DNA of 64,000 nucleotides, taken from Coemansia sp. RSA 487 (taxonomy: Eukaryota; Kickxellomycota; Kickxellomycetes; Kickxellales; Kickxellaceae). Positions 1 to 7,741 of this stretch are shown here, in pieces (within the stretch, counting starts at the first letter, position 1; each line of letters begins with the position of its first letter). Location: NCBI GenBank assembly GCA_027577595.1, contig JANBRJ010000005.1, positions 124,001 through 188,000 of the forward strand. Reading direction: 5' to 3'. The notes below the pieces were generated by a model, which ran no database searches, was not told the origin of the DNA, and saw only the letters and a list, made by a program, of their open reading frames with translations. Both the position numbers and the translations under genes were made by a program.

Positions 1-54
1 GTAGAGTAACGAAAGCATTACCGCAAGGCTTAACGTCTTGGCCACATTCCACAT
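1..54 (-). CDS. 5' end of a probable secreted protein (partial, off the left edge)
   Basis: Reading the minus strand from the ATG at 54 gives 18 codons, MWNVAKTLSLAVMLSLLY, before the window ends. The short polar start followed by a hydrophobic run is what a signal peptide or signal anchor looks like. Nothing else of the gene is present, so neither family nor function can be named. The gene would be divergent from whatever lies at 290 onward. A chance ATG-initiated hydrophobic run remains possible. Confidence 0.4.
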   Translation of the reverse strand, partial: MWNVAKTLSLAVMLSLLY

Positions 55-289
55 ATTGGCTGCTCCAGTGCTTCTTTGTAAAGGAAAAATGCGCTTGTTG
101 TTGGTATGTAAATAATGGTAATAATATTGGATAAAATATTAACTATTTGGTAAGCAGTAGCATACAAAAAAGCTAGACCAGAGAAAAATAAAAACTAGAG
201 TAAAAACGAGCATATGTAGTTCTTTCTTTTTCACTGCGAATTAAGAGGATACTAACACTTTCTTCTGCTTGCCAAGCATAAAGCGAAGA

Positions 290-613
290 ATGCCACTGGG
301 CGTGAACATGTGCGAAATGAAAGCAAAAGTTATGCGTGGCGCTTTTGCGTGGGCACTCGTGGATTGCATTTACCTGGTCACCATATTCACGTTAAATGCT
401 ACTTTGTATTGGCATGAATTCGATGGTGAGTGTAGCCTCCCTGGGCTCGAGGAGGGAGAAAAAATAATGGAATGCATTAATGAAAGTATAGCTGCTTTTT
501 TCTCCACATTTTTCAAACATCATCATCTGCTTTCAGGTGTTTTTTTTGTGCAGACTGGTAGCTACATTTTTTGTTTTTATGTGCAGTGGCGCATACATCC
601 AAGTGAAAAATAA
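290..613 (+). CDS. possible small membrane protein, unrecognised
   Basis: An open frame of 107 codons starts at the ATG at 290. Residues about 17-39 form a hydrophobic stretch (ALVDCIYLVTIFTLNATLYW) able to cross a membrane, and a second aromatic hydrophobic stretch lies near the C-terminus. A GGTGAGT donor near 425 and a TTTCAG acceptor ending at 537 would remove the least protein-like middle part while keeping the frame, giving about 70 residues with two membrane segments. I recognise no family. The frame could be fortuitous. Confidence 0.25.
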   Translation: MPLGVNMCEMKAKVMRGAFAWALVDCIYLVTIFTLNATLYWHEFDGECSLPGLEEGEKIMECINESIAAFFSTFFKHHHLLSGVFFVQTGSYIFCFYVQWRIHPSEK

Positions 614-885
614 TTAGAATAAAGAAACAAAGTTATAAACAAATCAATGGATAAAGCACTGTGTCCGTTATGGACGGGCGAAGAATGTGTGATAGATGAA
701 TGCCTGGTGTCTTGGGAGGGTACTAACGCTGTTTGGCTGATAAGTAAAATGTGGATTTTTGGGAGGTTTCTTTGCATTTGCTGATGATGGAAAAAAATTA
801 AAAATGCCATTTCATTGGATGTATATCCCCGAGCAAGTTGCAAGGTTACAAAGTTGCAGTATCGCTGGTGTCTTTTCTTTTCGTG

Positions 886-1368
886 TCAGGAAGAGTTGAT
901 GACAACCACACATATCCGGGTGTCGTCTTTGCGACTAGCTGTGTCCTTTTTATGTTGAGGCGTGTTAAAGTTTATATACGGGAATATATCATCCTCCTTT
1001 GATACAGGAAGGGTTAGAGAATGCGTTGCTGGAGCATATGCAGGGGGTGGTGGCTCGTAAATAGGAAGGAATGCGTTGGATTGCGATTCAAGGCGCCGTA
1101 TCTCGTGACTTTCGGAGGACATGGCACCAGCAACAGTATATGGTGTGTGGTTATTATGGCGGGTTCGATTGTGCCGTCGGTATTGAAAATACCTGTTCCG
1201 TCTTCTGTTGCGGCCCCTTAAACCGTCAGTGACACTTTGTCTATCTGTGATTTGGTATCTTCCCGACTTTCTCCAGGCGCTGAGGCGACCGCTGCACAGG
1301 CAGGCGCAGAGCGCAATAAAGACAAATATAGTCACGATGGCTGGAACTATGGTTGTCGCACTAACCAT
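886..1368 (-). CDS. Rcr1/Rcr2-like single-pass membrane protein with PY motifs
   Basis: The ATG at 1368 opens a 160-residue protein. Residues about 4-26 are a hydrophobic membrane segment ending in a Cys-rich edge (ALCACLCSG). A strongly basic stretch follows at about 51-70 (RGRNRRRN...RRHNRTR), then a polar tail. Two adjacent PY-type motifs, LPIY (101-104) and PPAY (108-111), would bind WW domains of Rsp5/NEDD4-type ubiquitin ligases. A membrane segment, a basic run and a PY-bearing cytosolic tail are the layout of the yeast Rcr1/Rcr2 family, which acts in chitin deposition and plasma-membrane/vacuole trafficking. Overall similarity is by architecture only, and an upstream exon with a lumenal part could exist on the minus strand above 1368. 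Confidence 0.5.
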   Translation of the reverse strand: MVSATTIVPAIVTIFVFIALCACLCSGRLSAWRKSGRYQITDRQSVTDGLRGRNRRRNRYFQYRRHNRTRHNNHTPYTVAGAMSSESHEIRRLESQSNAFLPIYEPPPPAYAPATHSLTLPVSKEDDIFPYINFNTPQHKKDTASRKDDTRICVVVINSS

Positions 1369-1992
1369 TCTTGCAGCTCGTTCTCTCCGATTGGTAGCCG
1401 AAGAGATGTTAAGTGTAAGGGGAAACGGCAGTAGGGCGTGGTATTAAACATATACTCTGTGCGATAAGAGGATTTAGTAAATGTAGGGCAATGGTATTTT
1501 TCAAAGCTGCATGGATGGCCCCGCCGAACAAAGCTTTTTAAGCACCAGCCATTTTGGTTGTGTCGTCGAAAAAACTGTGGATAGGAGGGATAGCGGCGGG
1601 TCACAAGAAGTCGGCTTCCAACCATGCTTATTTTTGAAGCGTGCATCTGAATTGTGCTCATCTGCGCGTCGTAACAATAACAGGGGAAGGGCAAATGTGC
1701 ATTTCCCCTTATTTCCTAATTGAGAGTGTCCTCTGGCTTTGATACAGATGAAACGCTGTGACTTGCGGCTTTCAAAAGGGAAATAGCAACCCTTTTGCTT
1801 CACGATATACATGGGGGGGGAATGCAAAGACCTCCCACGAATCCCGTTTCTACATTTTTCTGCGACTGTGTGTCAACAGAAGCAGGGGTACCAGGAAAAA
1901 GGGGAGGGGAAAGATCAGGCGGAGGGGATGTGGCCTTGGGTTTGAAGTCTTTGTGCGTGTATAATCCGGGTTTGTATAAAAAGAAATCCATC
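1369..1992. other. gene-free stretch
   Basis: No convincing gene is seen. Open frames on both strands here are short and have no recognisable domain. The part nearest 1369 is the likely promoter or leader of the minus-strand Rcr-like gene. Short A- and G-rich runs are present near 1810 and 1900. Confidence 0.5.
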
Positions 1993-2235
1993 CTAAAACG
2001 AGGAAAACAAAAAGATGGAAGGAGCAAGAGATCTTGTGCTTCCATCCTTGTTTTTTTTGCTTCTGCTGCTTCTGTAGCTCAAATGCCCGTTTGAAGGTTG
2101 GTGGTGAATGATGGTCAGTGCGGGGCAGTTGTCTAAGAACTGACGGAATCGTGCATGAAGCTGTGACAAAAACTCAAGCAAATAAATATCCCCCTTTGTT
2201 TCAACATTAATAGGCAGCGGAAGCACTTTTGTCGT
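1993..2235 (-). CDS. possible terminal exon of an unrecognised gene
   Basis: After a TTTAG acceptor at 2238-2236 the minus strand reads 80 codons beginning TTKVLPLPINVETKGDIYLL and continuing with a helix-like stretch (EFLSQLHARFRQFLDNCP) before a basic, serine-rich end. The first 50 residues look like real protein. Upstream, at about 2430-2280 on the same strand, a second stretch (THGHLWIRGPHKTQPWTITD) follows a good pyrimidine-rich acceptor, TCTCTCCCCTTTTCAG, but I could not join the two with a clean donor. This may be a gene with unseen exons or a decayed one. No family is recognised. Confidence 0.25.
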   Translation of the reverse strand, partial: TTKVLPLPINVETKGDIYLLEFLSQLHARFRQFLDNCPALTIIHHQPSNGHLSYRSSRSKKNKDGSTRSLAPSIFLFSSF

Positions 2236-2465
2236 CTAAATATCATTCCGTTTCATTACATGCATAGGATATATGTGCATATGGTGCTGTTTCTGTAATT
2301 TGGCGCTAATGTCCGAAGCTGATCATCAGTAATGGTCCAAGGTTGGGTTTTGTGCGGACCGCGGATCCAAAGATGCCCATGCGTACTGGAGAATGTGGCT
2401 GAGCAGCTGAAAAGGGGAGAGAACAAACAGTGCGAATGATTACGTCGTCAAAAGCTCAATGGCAG

Positions 2466-2984
2466 AGCGGCGAGTGTTGTGTATTTGTCCACCTTTTAAA
2501 AATGGAGTTACCAACTGAAACCTGCTGTTACTTTTCCCCCTTTTTTCAATGGCTTGTTTGGCTGGAAAAGGGAAATTGTGGCAAAAAGGCAAATCGTCAA
2601 GCGTAAACTTTCTTGTTAGTTTGCTTGTTGCAATAGTGCAAGAAAAAGAAAAACGTGGATCATACTTCTCTTTAACACTATTTTCTATTTGTATCCCAAA
2701 TTCAGGTCTTGTCGCTCGAGTACTATTTTCCTTTGCATACTTTGCCTATACAACAGAAGAAAGGTTTGGCCAAGGTACCTTTCGCTCCTGCTTGTCTTTT
2801 TTTTGCTTTCTCCATTGTATTTATTGTCTTCAGCCTTTCACCTTGTATCAGTGCCTCCTCTCTTTAAACAACAAAGTGGTAGCCGCACACCCACCCAGAG
2901 CTGATCTCCTTAGGCATTGGAGCATCCTCGCCCCCTCCTTCGTCGGACGCCGCAAGCAGAAACAGACATCACAAATAGGACGCG
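2466..2984. other. upstream region of the RT-like gene
   Basis: The strand carrying the next gene is pyrimidine-rich from about 2660 to 2850 (many ctttt/tcttt runs), as is common in fungal promoters and leaders. A long open frame here (from 2549) reads as low-quality hydrophobic sequence and overlaps the RT-like start out of frame, so I do not call it a gene. Confidence 0.45.
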
Positions 2985-4910
2985 ATGGACAAGGACAAGT
3001 TCAGAGAGCTTCTGCAATCGTTTGAGCAGCTGTCTGTTAAACCCGAGGCAGGCGGGAACGGATGCGACGCCGAACTTGACGGTGTTTTATCGCGAGCAGT
3101 AGCAGCGTCGGGCGGCTGGCCAAGCAGTAGACGGAGCTCCTACTCCCCGCAGCAGCAAAAGCAGACACACCAGCTAAAACAGCAGGAGACGCAGCAGAGC
3201 ACTGAGCCTGAATCCGTTAGTATCGACAGCTTCTTGGCTACCGTGTTCGACAACGGCACATCGTTTCCCGAGCTCGAGGCCACGCACCCGCTGCCTGACA
3301 GCAGCCATTTTTTGCCCAACAACATCCTAAAGTCCACCGATGCCGAGGAATGCAGCGGGATCGAGGGGATGCGCGTCCAGCAGCAGCTCCACACAGCCTC
3401 TCGCTTCAGACTGACCGCAGGGATCCTTTCGCAATTGTGGTTCCAGGTCTCCGCCATCTCAAAGGACAAATATGTGCCCAGATCCGTGCGCGAGCGGCTT
3501 GACAGCATCGAAGAGGATCTTGTCTCATTGTGTTCAGCAAATCTGGTGGAGGCAAGCCAGCTGGAGGTGCGTGCGCAGGAAGCACATTCTGTATCCCGGT
3601 CTTCTGCATCCAGCAGCTCGGTTACCGCAGTTCCTGACGAAAGCAGCTTTGTGCCGTCAGTCACCACCAGTTCAAACAGCGCACTAAATATTGTAATCGA
3701 CTCGAGCTGCGACAGAGGTGCAGTGCCAGCTGATACCCAGCAATCTGTAATGTCTGCACCTGCCTCCGCTCCTGCATTTGAGCAGACACATATCTCAGAC
3801 AACGAAGCAAACACGCCAGACAGCCCGGCAGAGATCCCGCTTGGTGCGCGCATCTGCCAGTACTCTAGCGCGTGGGCTTCTATTACGACCGACCCTTGGG
3901 TCCTCCGCACAGCAACCCATGGCCTGCAGTTTGATTTTTCTGCACCGCCCGAGTACGCAAAACAACCCGATCCGGAGTACGCGGCCGAGGAAAGCGCAGC
4001 CATCGAAAAGGTCATCCGCTGGGACCTGGGCGACAAGGTCATCGAAGAGGTGCCGTACCGATCCGATCTTTATGTCTCCCACATGTACACGCTGCGTATA
4101 ACGGGAAAGCTGAAGGCACTGGTGGATTTCCGCATGCTCAACAAGTTTCTCGACGCAAGCACCATCCTTGTTAAGGAGACTCCCTCGCTATACGCGCTGC
4201 TAAGGAAGAACGACTGGATCACACGCATCAGCATCAAGTGCGCATACCCGTCGGTGCCGATCCACCCGGACCACAGGCACTACCTGGTTTTCAAGTACGA
4301 CGGCCGCTACTACCAGTACCGCGCGCTCCCGTTCGGGATATCCGTTGCGTCCAGAGCATTTACAAAGGTTCTGCAAGCCGCGCTACAGCCCCTCCGCGAC
4401 GAAGGGTACCGGATCACGTCGCATATCGACGAGATCTGCCTTCTGAGCAGCTCTTATACCGAACTTACCGAGAGAACAAAACGCCTTTGTCGGCACTTGG
4501 CGGAACTGGGCTTCCTGATCAACATGCCCACATCCGATCTTGTGCCTCAGCAAAACCAGCGCTTCCTCGGCTTTGTCTTCAACACAATCGATAGCATCGT
4601 CCAGTTCCCCAAGGACCAGATCAAAAAGGTGCGTCGTGCCGCGCACACCGCACGCTCGTCAAACATTACGGCAAAGCAGCTGGCGTCACTTCTTGGGAAA
4701 GTGCGCTCGGTTATGCCGGCCATAGGGACCGATCAGTGGCACATCCAGGAGATTGAAAAGTCCTTGGACTGCTCCATCACGAATCCCGAGTCGTGGGACG
4801 ATATGGTCCAGCTCTCGCCACCCGCACTCGAGGAAATCAACTGGCTGTGCGACAACATACTCATCCAAAAGTCCATGCCTATAAGCAACGATGGCCTTTT
4901 GAAGCTCTGA
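2985..4910 (+). CDS. solitary reverse-transcriptase-like protein (DIRS/Ty3-type RT relative)
   Basis: One open frame of 641 residues starts at the ATG at 2985. Residues 1 to about 290 are Ser/Gln/Glu-rich and match no Gag I know. Residues about 320-600 have the order of a DIRS/Ty3-type reverse transcriptase: a VDFRMLNKFL-type palm entry, the finger/palm block ending in HPDHRHYLVFKYDG, the YRALPFGISVASRAFTKVL block, the region of the catalytic loop, and thumb-like sequence with FLGFVFNT. The catalytic blocks look degenerate compared with active enzymes. I see no protease, RNase H, integrase, tyrosine recombinase or terminal repeats. The frame itself looks whole, so it is either a fairly young fossil or a co-opted host gene. 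The STPR gene is convergent, 291 bp away. The family call is firm; exact clade and function are open. Confidence 0.7.
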   Translation: MDKDKFRELLQSFEQLSVKPEAGGNGCDAELDGVLSRAVAASGGWPSSRRSSYSPQQQKQTHQLKQQETQQSTEPESVSIDSFLATVFDNGTSFPELEATHPLPDSSHFLPNNILKSTDAEECSGIEGMRVQQQLHTASRFRLTAGILSQLWFQVSAISKDKYVPRSVRERLDSIEEDLVSLCSANLVEASQLEVRAQEAHSVSRSSASSSSVTAVPDESSFVPSVTTSSNSALNIVIDSSCDRGAVPADTQQSVMSAPASAPAFEQTHISDNEANTPDSPAEIPLGARICQYSSAWASITTDPWVLRTATHGLQFDFSAPPEYAKQPDPEYAAEESAAIEKVIRWDLGDKVIEEVPYRSDLYVSHMYTLRITGKLKALVDFRMLNKFLDASTILVKETPSLYALLRKNDWITRISIKCAYPSVPIHPDHRHYLVFKYDGRYYQYRALPFGISVASRAFTKVLQAALQPLRDEGYRITSHIDEICLLSSSYTELTERTKRLCRHLAELGFLINMPTSDLVPQQNQRFLGFVFNTIDSIVQFPKDQIKKVRRAAHTARSSNITAKQLASLLGKVRSVMPAIGTDQWHIQEIEKSLDCSITNPESWDDMVQLSPPALEEINWLCDNILIQKSMPISNDGLLKL

Positions 4911-5201
4911 ATAATAGCATTTGCTACTGGCTGTGCTACTTTTGATTCCCTCTCGTTCTGTCCCATGCAAAGCTACTCCATATTCAGCATTCCATCATCT
5001 CTATAAAACCATATCATATCACATTAATCACGCTCCTCCTCAAAGATATTTCTTTTCTTATGAAATATAAAGTGACCAACATCGCCAATATGTAACAGTG
5101 TGGTGAGAAAAGATACAGAAGTTGGAGCAACAACATATGAAAGCATGAATTGCTATCCAACGTAGAAAAAAATGCAAAAAACAAAACAAAAATGAGTATA
5201 A

Positions 5202-7385
5202 TTAGCGCTGAGGATAATAAAAGTTATTGATGTTGGGGATTTGATGGTGATGATGCTGGTTGTAGCTCTGCGTCTGGTTATTTATGACGTGGCGCTGAAG
5301 AGTCGAGTGATTTTGAGCTGACGAAGAGTGGAACCTGGCTATCGGGGCAATGGTAGAGGATGCCTGGTTATTGGAAGCCGCGGCAACAGCAGCAGCCGCA
5401 GCCGCAGCCGCAGCCATGGACTCAGCAGTAGCCTGTGTATGAAGGATAGCTGAGGGTCCTCTGGCAATTGTCATACCAAGCATCGACTCACTAGCTTCCT
5501 GCAATTGCGACCGCGTGGCCTGGGGAGCCGAGTACCGGAACTGAGATACCGTGCGTCCCGATGCATATCCGCCGATCGATGATGATGCGGGGAGAATCGC
5601 TGCAATCGTGCGCATCCCTTGGATCGTCGATTCGTGCACGGCTGGCTGCTCGTAGCCATTTTGCCTCTGCGACGACACTAGCGCAGCTGTGGTGCTGTTC
5701 ACAATAGAGGAGCTATCGATGGGCTGCGACGCGTAAGATGAGGTCATGATTGACGGCTGTCCCAGCGACGTCGCTGGTTGCGCAAATGAGCCCAATGAAC
5801 CAACAACCATATTGGGCGCAAACGACGCGGTTGCTGAAGCAGCAATTGCTGACGGTAATGTTGCACCGATCCCCAGAGTCGCTGATGCTGCTGGGTGATG
5901 AACAGGCGCAATCTGCTGCATCGTTGCCTGCGGCGCCGCAGTCTGGAACATCATGCCCATGTTTGCGGCCTGCTTGTGCATGGCCAGACTAGTGTTTACC
6001 AGCGAGTGCATAGCGCTGGCGCTTTGCGTATGACTGATGCTGAATTGTGGAGGAGGTGCTGGCGTACTGACTGCGGCGGCGGCAGCAGCAACGGCAGCAG
6101 CAGCAGCAGCATTTGCGTTGGCCATGGTTACAGCTGATGGCAGCATCGGTGGGAGTGGATGCTTGTATCCTTGTTGTTGTTGCTGTTGCTGCTGCTGCTG
6201 TTGCTGCTGTGGGTATTGGTAGGTCGGATTCCCTACAGCAGCAACAACTGGCGGTAGCGTTGACGATGAAAAAGTAATCCCGGGTCCTAGACTCTTCATT
6301 ATTGATCTGCTTGTAATGCTCGAGTTTTCGGACAGTAGTGGCTCTACAGCAACAGTAGGACGATGGTGGTGCTCTGTGGGTTCCCCAATGTTGCTAATTG
6401 ACATTTTTGGTGCAGGATGCAATGCCGATGCCGGCTGCTTCTCGATCAACCGGCTGTTTCTTTTTCGTTTTAGTGTGCCGTTTCTACCACCAGAGTTAGT
6501 GTACTGTGATGTAAGCGTGGAATCAGACCCCAGGGCCTTGGTGCTGACTACAGAAGCGCATTGTTTAGCACAAGGCAAAGATGACGATGGCAAAGACGGC
6601 GCATGCTCTAGCGGTTCCTCCTCTTCCTCCTCCTCCTCCTCTTCTTCTGCTTCTTCCTGCGCAGTACCTTTACTTCGCCGTTTTGGCGACGTGCTATTAC
6701 TTGAAACGCGGCTAGTTGTTTTAGTCGTAGCAGAGGATGAATTCTTAGAGCACCGAAACAGAGTGGAAGGGTGCTTACGTTCCGACAAACCAGATCTATC
6801 GGAACAATCGTCAGAGTACTGGTCCTGCTCTTGTATGTGTTTGTGTTTCCGCCTCTGCTTTTGCCTGCCGCTCTGCCTATGCTCAGAATTCTGTTTCCGC
6901 TTTTGCTGTTGCTTATGCGCATTCTCTGCTAGTTCTTTTTGCGAGGAATTATCAGCATCTTTCGATCTAGTATCTTTCAACTCTCGCCTGCGTTCTGCCA
7001 TCCTAATGCGGTTCAGTTCACGACGCCTTTTTTTCTCTTCCTCCGTTTCGTTCTCTCTTCTCCTCATTGCACGGAGCCGTCCCTTTTGGCGCCGCTCTTC
7101 TCTGTCAATAGGTGATTCGTTCTGGCGCCTAGCAGCAGCACGAAGTCTCTCAATCTCCCTTCGTTGGGTCCTCTCCTGTGAAGTCTCTCGTTCACGCCTC
7201 CTTATTGCTCGCATCCGGTTACGCTCCTGTTGGGACTTTGGAACCCTGGCCGACTCACCATCGTCCGCTATTTTTGAAGCTGTGTCGCCGGGAGATATTG
7301 TCGGATTACCATCTTTGTTTGGGAAACTATTTCGAGTATGGTGGGGTTTAGGAGGTAACCGCGAAGAACCGCCAAAAGCGTGCAT
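5202..7385 (-). CDS. STPR-domain transcription-factor-like protein with polyQ and polyA tracts
   Basis: The ATG at 7385 opens 727 residues. Residues 54-122 are three exact 23-residue units, each with basic residues spaced along a helix (units start ERNRMRAIRR, EIERLRAAAR and QKGRLRAMRR), followed by a partial fourth unit to about 136. This is the period and character of the STPR (score-and-three peptide repeat) DNA-binding domain known from silkworm FMBP-1. Next come a Lys/Arg-rich stretch, a Glu run of about a dozen (near 6650-6605), a 13-residue Gln run (6209-6171) and two Ala runs, with long Ser/Thr/Ala/Gln-rich disorder. The inferred role is a nuclear DNA-binding regulator. The DNA target is unknown. 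No other domain is seen. Confidence 0.7.
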   Translation of the reverse strand: MHAFGGSSRLPPKPHHTRNSFPNKDGNPTISPGDTASKIADDGESARVPKSQQERNRMRAIRRRERETSQERTQRREIERLRAAARRQNESPIDREERRQKGRLRAMRRRENETEEEKKRRRELNRIRMAERRRELKDTRSKDADNSSQKELAENAHKQQQKRKQNSEHRQSGRQKQRRKHKHIQEQDQYSDDCSDRSGLSERKHPSTLFRCSKNSSSATTKTTSRVSSNSTSPKRRSKGTAQEEAEEEEEEEEEEEPLEHAPSLPSSSLPCAKQCASVVSTKALGSDSTLTSQYTNSGGRNGTLKRKRNSRLIEKQPASALHPAPKMSISNIGEPTEHHHRPTVAVEPLLSENSSITSRSIMKSLGPGITFSSSTLPPVVAAVGNPTYQYPQQQQQQQQQQQQQGYKHPLPPMLPSAVTMANANAAAAAAVAAAAAAVSTPAPPPQFSISHTQSASAMHSLVNTSLAMHKQAANMGMMFQTAAPQATMQQIAPVHHPAASATLGIGATLPSAIAASATASFAPNMVVGSLGSFAQPATSLGQPSIMTSSYASQPIDSSSIVNSTTAALVSSQRQNGYEQPAVHESTIQGMRTIAAILPASSSIGGYASGRTVSQFRYSAPQATRSQLQEASESMLGMTIARGPSAILHTQATAESMAAAAAAAAAVAAASNNQASSTIAPIARFHSSSAQNHSTLQRHVINNQTQSYNQHHHHQIPNINNFYYPQR
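6171..6209 (-). repeat. CAG/CAA microsatellite encoding 13 glutamines
   Basis: Thirteen consecutive Gln codons, mixed CAA and CAG, lie in frame in the STPR gene. The codon mix would slow slippage, but length variation between strains is likely. Alanine codon runs flank it at about 6120-6065 and 5415-5375. Confidence 0.9.
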
Positions 7386-7741
7386 GCCTTTATTTCAAGC
7401 TGGGGCAGAAGTGGAGGGGAAAAATAAGAGAGAGGATTTTCCACGAATCGTTTTTTTTTTTTGTTCAAGGATTTAATAAAAGTAAAATACAGAGCTATAA
7501 TTTAAAGAGGATAAATTAACAAGAGATATTTCAAAGAGAAAAGAAGCGTCATATGCTAGAATGTCATTGATTAGTTCAAAGAATATAAAACAGAAAAAAA
7601 GGAGCTAGAAAGGTAATGAAAGAAAAAGGAAAGGGCTTTGAAGTGTTGGCAATTTTTTCTTGTCAGAGAAGTGATGGTGGTTTTTTTATTGTCTGCTTAT
7701 GAGCTATGATTGGTTCATGCAAAGTGATGAAATGTGGTATG
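7386..7741. other. intergenic: STPR promoter and SMP3 3' flank
   Basis: This is A/T-rich sequence between two minus-strand genes. It should hold the STPR promoter (near 7386) and the SMP3 transcript end (near 7741). No further feature is seen. Confidence 0.5.

Noticed and set aside
2549-3025. A 158-codon plus-strand frame before the RT-like gene
   Set aside because: It is hydrophobic and irregular, overlaps the RT-like start in another frame and lies in pyrimidine-rich leader sequence.
6316-7476. A 386-codon plus-strand open frame opposite the STPR gene
   Set aside because: It is a shadow of Arg/Glu/Ser-rich codons on the other strand, giving Ser/Phe/Leu/Cys-rich nonsense; the minus-strand STPR periodicity is decisive.
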